Shown here piece after piece: positions 60,501-64,000 of a stretch of 64,000 nt of DNA. The DNA comes from CAYSPG01 sp964432885 (GTDB taxonomy: Bacteria; Bacteroidota; Bacteroidia; AKYH767-A; OLB10), in assembly GCA_964432885.1 (NCBI GenBank), contig CAYSPG010000004.1:1-64000 (forward strand), written 5' to 3'. The stretch's first letter is position 1. The number at the start of each line of letters is the position of its first letter. The notes beneath the pieces were generated by a model that had not been told where the DNA came from, searched no databases, and saw nothing but the letters and a program-made list of their open reading frames with translations. The position numbers and the translations under genes are program-made.

Positions 60501-62652
60501 TGGGAGCATCTTCACAACCTGTAGGTGCAGTAAAACTTGAAACAGGTGTTGGTGATGTGTTTACCTGTTGAATCAAACTGTCGGTGCAGCCATTGTTTCC
60601 ACCGGCAACAAAAATTACATTGTATGAGCCACCGGCTGTGTAAGTATGGGTGGGGTTTTGCAGTACCGAAGTTGCTGTGCCATCTCCAAAATCCCAACTC
60701 CAGGCGGTTACAGTTCCTCCTGCAAAAGTTGATTGGTCAGTAAACGTTGCTGCTTGCCCCGGACACACAGTGGTTGCACCAAATGCAGCCACAGGTGATG
60801 GTTTAATAACAATAGGTACAGCAAGTGAATCGCTGCAACCATTGTTGCCTGTTGCAACCAAAGAAACAGTATAGTTACCGCTTGTGGTATAAACATGCGT
60901 GGGGTTTTGCAGAAGCGAACTTGCACCATCACCAAAATACCAGTGCCATGCTGATATAGCGCCACCTGTAAGTGTACTTAAATCGGTAAACACAGCATGT
61001 TGGTTTGCACACGAATTTATCAGCGAAAAAAATGCATTGGGATAAACAGCCATTGCCACACTTTTCGTAACCGTATCGCGGCATCCGTTATCGCCAATAA
61101 CTATCAGCGTAACAGTGTACGTTCCTCCTGCTGCGTAATTGTGCGTTGGATTTTCAAGTATTGATACAGGAGATAAATCACCAAAATCCCATTCCCACGC
61201 AATTACATTTCCTCCTGCAAGCGTTGATGCGTCCGTAAAACTAACCTGGTTATTTAGGCAGGCAACGTTAAAGTTAAAATCGGCTACCGGTTTTGGCTTG
61301 GGTGCAGCGGCTTGTGTAAGCGTATCTGTACATCCGTTATCGCCTGTTATGGTTAGCAGCACATTGTAAGGTCCAGCGCCTGTGTATGTATGAGAAGGAT
61401 TTTGCACATTGCTTACTTGTGAGCCATCGCCAAAACTCCATGCCCAGTCGGTAATTGTTCCTGCTGTAAATGCTGAGTTGTCGGTAAATACAATGGGTGT
61501 GCCGGGGCAGCCGGGTGCAACAGTGTATGCCGCATCGGGTGCCGGTGTTATGTTTACATTAATGGTAGTAGTGTCTTTGCAGTTTCCGGCATTGGTTACA
61601 ATCAGGGTTACCGGAAACAAACCCGCATTGGCAAATGCATGTGATGGATTTTGCAATGAGGAGGTTCCGCCATCACCAAAATTCCATTCCCATGTATTAA
61701 TGGTTGACCCACTTACTACATACGATGAGTCAATAAAATTAGTGCCATTTAAACATCCAATAGTTGGAGTAAAATGCGCTTGTATATTGGTAACTGCAAT
61801 TACCTGTGTAAGCGTAACCTGGCAGCCTGTAACCGATGTCATGGTAACCTGGTATTGGGTGCCTATTACCGGATTAGGAATAGTAATGGTTTGAGTAGTG
61901 GCGCCATTGCTCCACAAATAACTTGCAAAGCCCGGTGGGGCAATTAACGTAGAGGTATTTGTGTTTGGACAATAATCACTCGAAACAGTTAAAGGGCTGC
62001 AATAAGCATCCACATAAGCATAGCCAAAGTGCCCGCCCAGGGCACAGTCGCCAGTGCTAAATTCAATGGTTAGCGTTTGGCCGGTATAACCTGATAAATC
62101 TATGCCAACCGTTGTCCAGTCTTTGTAATGCACATCATCGCCAACACTCGGGTCAGTCCAGGTTACAAAGCCCGGTATGCCAGCACCCGAAACCACATTA
62201 TATGTACCGCAGCCCACCGGCCCGCCTGTTTGGTCATAAACACGTATTTCAAATCGTGGTTGGTCAATGGGGTCGTGCAATGGGTCTTCCAATACCACAG
62301 CATATCGGTAAATAAACAACTGGTTGGTGGGTGTTACAGTAAACGAATAAATCAATTGCTCACCCTCGGCACCAATATTATCATTACCAAGCCTTGCTGA
62401 ATAAAGTCCGCCCGGTGCTACTACCGACACCGTGTTATTCGTATGAGGGTCGGTGCCGGCACCCGACATAATGGTGTGCTGCCCCGTAACCACTCCGGTT
62501 GCAAACATCGAAATAGGGCAGCAACTGCCCGTTTTTGCAACCCAGTTTACAAAACTGTTTTGTTCAAAGTCGGCATTGGTACAACTGCTTAATTGTGCAT
62601 TTAGCAGCCGTGGAAAAACCAAAAGAAATAAAATTGTAAAAATTCGCTTCAT
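57544..62652 (-). CDS. Giant PKD-repeat surface protein with gliding-type C-terminus
   Basis: The 1702-residue protein starts with a signal peptide (residues 1-19) and an N-terminal lectin-like sandwich (SCTNADFEQNSFVNWVAKTGS, about residues 23-220). About 16 PKD domains of roughly 80 residues follow. Each has a W-x-W-x-FGDG core and a NPxHxY turn, for example WEWNFGDGG and WSWDFGDG. The C-terminus FYVPNTFTPNNDGKNDEFNAYG ... FNRWGQLLF ... KGWDGTYNNKSAQQDVYIYTV is the type B (gliding motility-associated) T9SS domain. It is probably a long surface adhesin-like protein; the ligand is unknown. Confidence 0.9.
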   Translation of the reverse strand: MKRIFTILFLLVFPRLLNAQLSSCTNADFEQNSFVNWVAKTGSCCPISMFATGVVTGQHTIMSGAGTDPHTNNTVSVVAPGGLYSARLGNDNIGAEGEQLIYSFTVTPTNQLFIYRYAVVLEDPLHDPIDQPRFEIRVYDQTGGPVGCGTYNVVSGAGIPGFVTWTDPSVGDDVHYKDWTTVGIDLSGYTGQTLTIEFSTGDCALGGHFGYAYVDAYCSPLTVSSDYCPNTNTSTLIAPPGFASYLWSNGATTQTITIPNPVIGTQYQVTMTSVTGCQVTLTQVIAVTNIQAHFTPTIGCLNGTNFIDSSYVVSGSTINTWEWNFGDGGTSSLQNPSHAFANAGLFPVTLIVTNAGNCKDTTTINVNITPAPDAAYTVAPGCPGTPIVFTDNSAFTAGTITDWAWSFGDGSQVSNVQNPSHTYTGAGPYNVLLTITGDNGCTDTLTQAAAPKPKPVADFNFNVACLNNQVSFTDASTLAGGNVIAWEWDFGDLSPVSILENPTHNYAAGGTYTVTLIVIGDNGCRDTVTKSVAMAVYPNAFFSLINSCANQHAVFTDLSTLTGGAISAWHWYFGDGASSLLQNPTHVYTTSGNYTVSLVATGNNGCSDSLAVPIVIKPSPVAAFGATTVCPGQAATFTDQSTFAGGTVTAWSWDFGDGTATSVLQNPTHTYTAGGSYNVIFVAGGNNGCTDSLIQQVNTSPTPVSSFTAPTGCEDAPILFASTSTISSGSITTTSWNFGDGSPVATGTIVYHTFPSNKSYNVYLTTTSNQGCTHTIFHEVTVSPKPVAYFSVPSVCESDSSHFTDLSTVAAGFINNWNWNFGDGSAHALVPNPVHLYADSGLYEVTLIVRNSLGCLDTVIANYTIKSVPSANFTTGNTCINAPVQFNDLSTHVGGSVTGWSWDFGNGNFSSQQNPVTSYSTSGTATVNLTVTASNGCTSDITNNITVNPQPTALFTSVTGCVNSPITLFNTSVPNAGTISSNEWNFGDGSSNIFTIHGTHIYSSPGFFPVTLITTTSLGCLDTTSATIEIYNVPQANFSTVPTCQNQTVVFNDLSLSQADSLLYWNWDYGDGTSHGVVQNVMHNYAASGMYNATLIVVNNGMCRDTVVLPVEVKPLPQIAYTTNNACANNVVQFTDASTLQGGTIALWNWDLDDGATSAQQHPSHTYLNFGTYNIQLIATGSNGCIDTLNQSLIVNRLPVASFIANNICEQVPLSITDQSYLTGGSISNWQWTMGDGTTDTVSNPVHTYLSDGTFPIHLTITASNGCVYDSTVSITVYDKPVAAFSNTNPCQFGPVAFIDLSSVISDTLSAWNWTFGDGGVSNLQNPAHTYVNYQQYNVQLIITSGYGCIDTVSTLIDVYAKPTANFSSANVCLNDVMYFNNSSTVPVGAIQQWNWNFGDTTSSWLTNPSHLYSSAGNFNIQLVVTTNHLCADTIIKPYTVYHLPIALFGADTTVGCQPFLVDFADSSSSIDGSIVKWDWDFGEGVTDTVSNPDVYTYWQHGYYDITLMVETNLGCRDTLLMPQYITVFPKPRAAFVTEPTSTSILYPLIDIVDQSIGAVQWMYNFGDSTTSELQNPQHYFPAPAQYLIMQYVTSSDGCRDTSLEYVDIQNDASFYVPNTFTPNNDGKNDEFNAYGIGITDFKMQVFNRWGQLLFISDSMEKGWDGTYNNKSAQQDVYIYTVTAKDIFNKSRSLKGYVTLLR

Positions 62653-62888
62653 GACGTTTAATAATATTCCTTCCTAAAGGAATAGGGGCTTTGTTGTTCG
62701 CTTGTAAAAGTATAAACTTTGGCCGTAAAAACAAATACCCTTTTTTCTGGGCAGGAACAAGCTCTGCTCAATAGGAAATAGCAAGAGTTCTTAAAAAAAC
62801 TCTGTTTACTTCTTTGTTAAATTCTTTCAACCACCTTTGTATCATCCCCCTTTCAAGTAAGTACCTTCATCCCCATAATAAAAATGGC

Positions 62889-63440
62889 ATGTTAAAATAT
62901 AAACTGGTATGGTTATTTATCTTTTGCTCCCTTCTAGCCGGTGCGCAAAACAAAGGCCCTATCTATAGTTGCAAAAACGGAAAAGCCAGCTTCATGTCCG
63001 ATGCACCCATGGAAATTATCAAAGCAACATCTAACAAACTCACCGGCAGCGTTGATATTTCAAAGCGCACATTTGCATTTTCTGTACGCATCAGGTCTTT
63101 TGAAGGGTTTAATGTAGAGTTACAAAAAGAACACTTTAACGAAAACTACATGGAAAGCGAAAAATTTCCTTCGGCCGATTTTAAAGGAAAAATTATCGAA
63201 GACATTGACTTGTCAAAAGAAGGAACCTACAACGTACGCGCAAAAGGCAATTTCATAATTCATGGAATTGACCAGGAGCGCATCATAAAAGCTGTAATTA
63301 AAGTGCACAACAACACCATATCCATCAAATCAAAATTTAACGTGTTGCTAAAAGACCACAACATTAAAATTCCCAAAGTGGTAAACGAAAAAGTAGCCTC
63401 CGAAGTAGAAGTAGAAATAGAGGCCGATATGAAGCAATGA
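62889..63440 (+). CDS. YceI-family periplasmic protein
   Basis: The ATG at 62889 starts a signal peptide ending near GAQ, then the YceI lipocalin-like beta barrel. Visible are the GKASFMSDAPMEIIKATSNKLTGSVDISKRTFAFSVRI strands, HFNENYMESEKFPSADFKGKI, and YNVRAKGNFIIHGIDQERII. The family binds isoprenoid-like amphiphiles. At 183 residues it is normal. Its stop codon overlaps the start of the next gene (ATGA), which suggests coupled translation. Confidence 0.88.
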   Translation: MLKYKLVWLFIFCSLLAGAQNKGPIYSCKNGKASFMSDAPMEIIKATSNKLTGSVDISKRTFAFSVRIRSFEGFNVELQKEHFNENYMESEKFPSADFKGKIIEDIDLSKEGTYNVRAKGNFIIHGIDQERIIKAVIKVHNNTISIKSKFNVLLKDHNIKIPKVVNEKVASEVEVEIEADMKQ

Positions 63441-64000
63441 AAAAATCACTGGTTCTCTTTTTTATTTTTTTAGCAAAAACACTCTTTTGCCAAACCCCTT
63501 TTTTTAAACCCTTTAACATAAAATTTAATTACTCAGGCAGCACCGTCAAGGTTGTTTATAAAGACAACGATGGATTTATGTGGCTTGGTGCTTCTCAGCA
63601 TGCCATAAAAACAGATGGAGTAAACTTTTGGCCATACACCCCTAACAACAAACAAACAGGCGATGTTTCAGCAATTTTTTCCGACAGTAAAAAAAATATT
63701 TGGATTGGATATTCAAGCGGTGCCATTGCGGTATTAAAATCCGACTCGCTTATAGAATGCCCGTTTAAAGAAGGATGCCCCCAAAAAAGTATAACATCCA
63801 TTGCCGAAGATGCAAGTGGAATTATATGGTTTGCCACAAAGGGCGAAGGGGTATATTATATATATAACAACAGGCTGTATAATTTCGATTCAGAAAAAGA
63901 TGATATTACAGATAACTATGTTTACGTAGTTACGGCTGATAAAAACAACAATGTATGGCTTGGTACCGACCAGGGCATAACCGTATGTGCGGTACAAAAT
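63437..64000 (+). CDS. Two-component regulator propeller-type sensor, partial
   Basis: The gene starts with ATGA overlapping the YceI stop and stays open to the window edge (188 codons seen). A signal peptide (KKSLVLFFIFLAKTLFCQ) is followed by repeated propeller blades, each with a DxxGFMWLG, KKNIWIGYSSG, SGIIWFATKGEG or NNNVWLGTDQG motif. This is the two-component-regulator propeller at the N-terminus of hybrid sensor kinases or of regulators lacking a kinase. The output domain lies beyond the window, so it cannot be decided which. Confidence 0.85.
   Translation, partial: MKKSLVLFFIFLAKTLFCQTPFFKPFNIKFNYSGSTVKVVYKDNDGFMWLGASQHAIKTDGVNFWPYTPNNKQTGDVSAIFSDSKKNIWIGYSSGAIAVLKSDSLIECPFKEGCPQKSITSIAEDASGIIWFATKGEGVYYIYNNRLYNFDSEKDDITDNYVYVVTADKNNNVWLGTDQGITVCAVQN

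Noticed and set aside
61409..61894. 161-codon open frame on the plus strand opposite the PKD-repeat gene
   Set aside because: It lies wholly within a clearly coding minus-strand gene with repeated PKD motifs; its translation has no recognisable domain and arises from the low stop frequency of the opposite frame.

Overview
The window is AT-rich chromosomal DNA from a member of the Bacteroidota, probably an environmental Chitinophagales/Sphingobacteriales-like lineage. The evidence is several secreted proteins ending in type IX secretion (T9SS) sorting domains, including one gliding-motility-type C-terminus. Further evidence is a DUF2723 membrane glycosyltransferase, a DUF5916 outer-membrane protein, a PheS with the CxxC-rich segment common in Bacteroidota, and TAnnTTTG-type promoter boxes. 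Genes are densely packed on both strands. No rRNA, CRISPR array, complete insertion sequence or prophage was seen.

Layout. 1-9760: end of a palindromic repeat, a terminator, tRNA-Leu(CAA), then housekeeping genes (dCMP deaminase, S41 protease, biotin carrier domain, Tat-exported superoxide dismutase, vWA protein, cyclophilin, pheS, hemW). 9869-16315: a reductive pyrimidine degradation cluster (dihydropyrimidinase, beta-ureidopropionase, PreT, PreA; a cyclase-family hydrolase converges on it), interrupted by an ORF6N-domain gene with unusual palindromes. 16478-24466: exonuclease, photolyase, TIGR01777 epimerase, an outer-membrane protein, an aldehyde dehydrogenase followed by a truncated ALDH-like partner, and a helical unknown. 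24967-31498: a T9SS cargo with dockerin-like and cohesin-like parts, the DUF2723 protein and a sterol-desaturase-family enzyme. 31844-35046: a complete DpnII-type (GATC) restriction-modification island with an unrecognised fourth gene. 35185-51805: membrane AraC regulator, ligase-associated exonuclease, M16 protease, DUF1801 protein, a seven-repeat T9SS cargo, 2Fe-2S ferredoxin, DUF5916 protein, MsbA-like exporter, a J-domain membrane protein with a BatD-like segment, and the MlaF/MlaE pair. 51997-62652: a broken sigma-factor gene, then secreted proteins (arylsulfotransferase-like, starch-binding-like, CotH/lamin-tail, and a 1702-residue protein with about 16 PKD repeats). 62889-64000: a YceI-family protein translationally coupled to a propeller-type sensor that leaves the window.

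The most interesting signals are: (i) a 35-nt perfect palindrome just upstream of the ORF6N gene that closely matches a second palindrome inside that gene's coding sequence; (ii) two nested inverted-repeat elements with nearly identical geometry but different cores; (iii) the J-domain/BatD-like fusion; (iv) the unknown gene inside the DpnII operon; (v) an ALDH/pseudo-ALDH pair that looks like a split ALDH16. All calls come from reading sequence and recalled family features; no database search was run.
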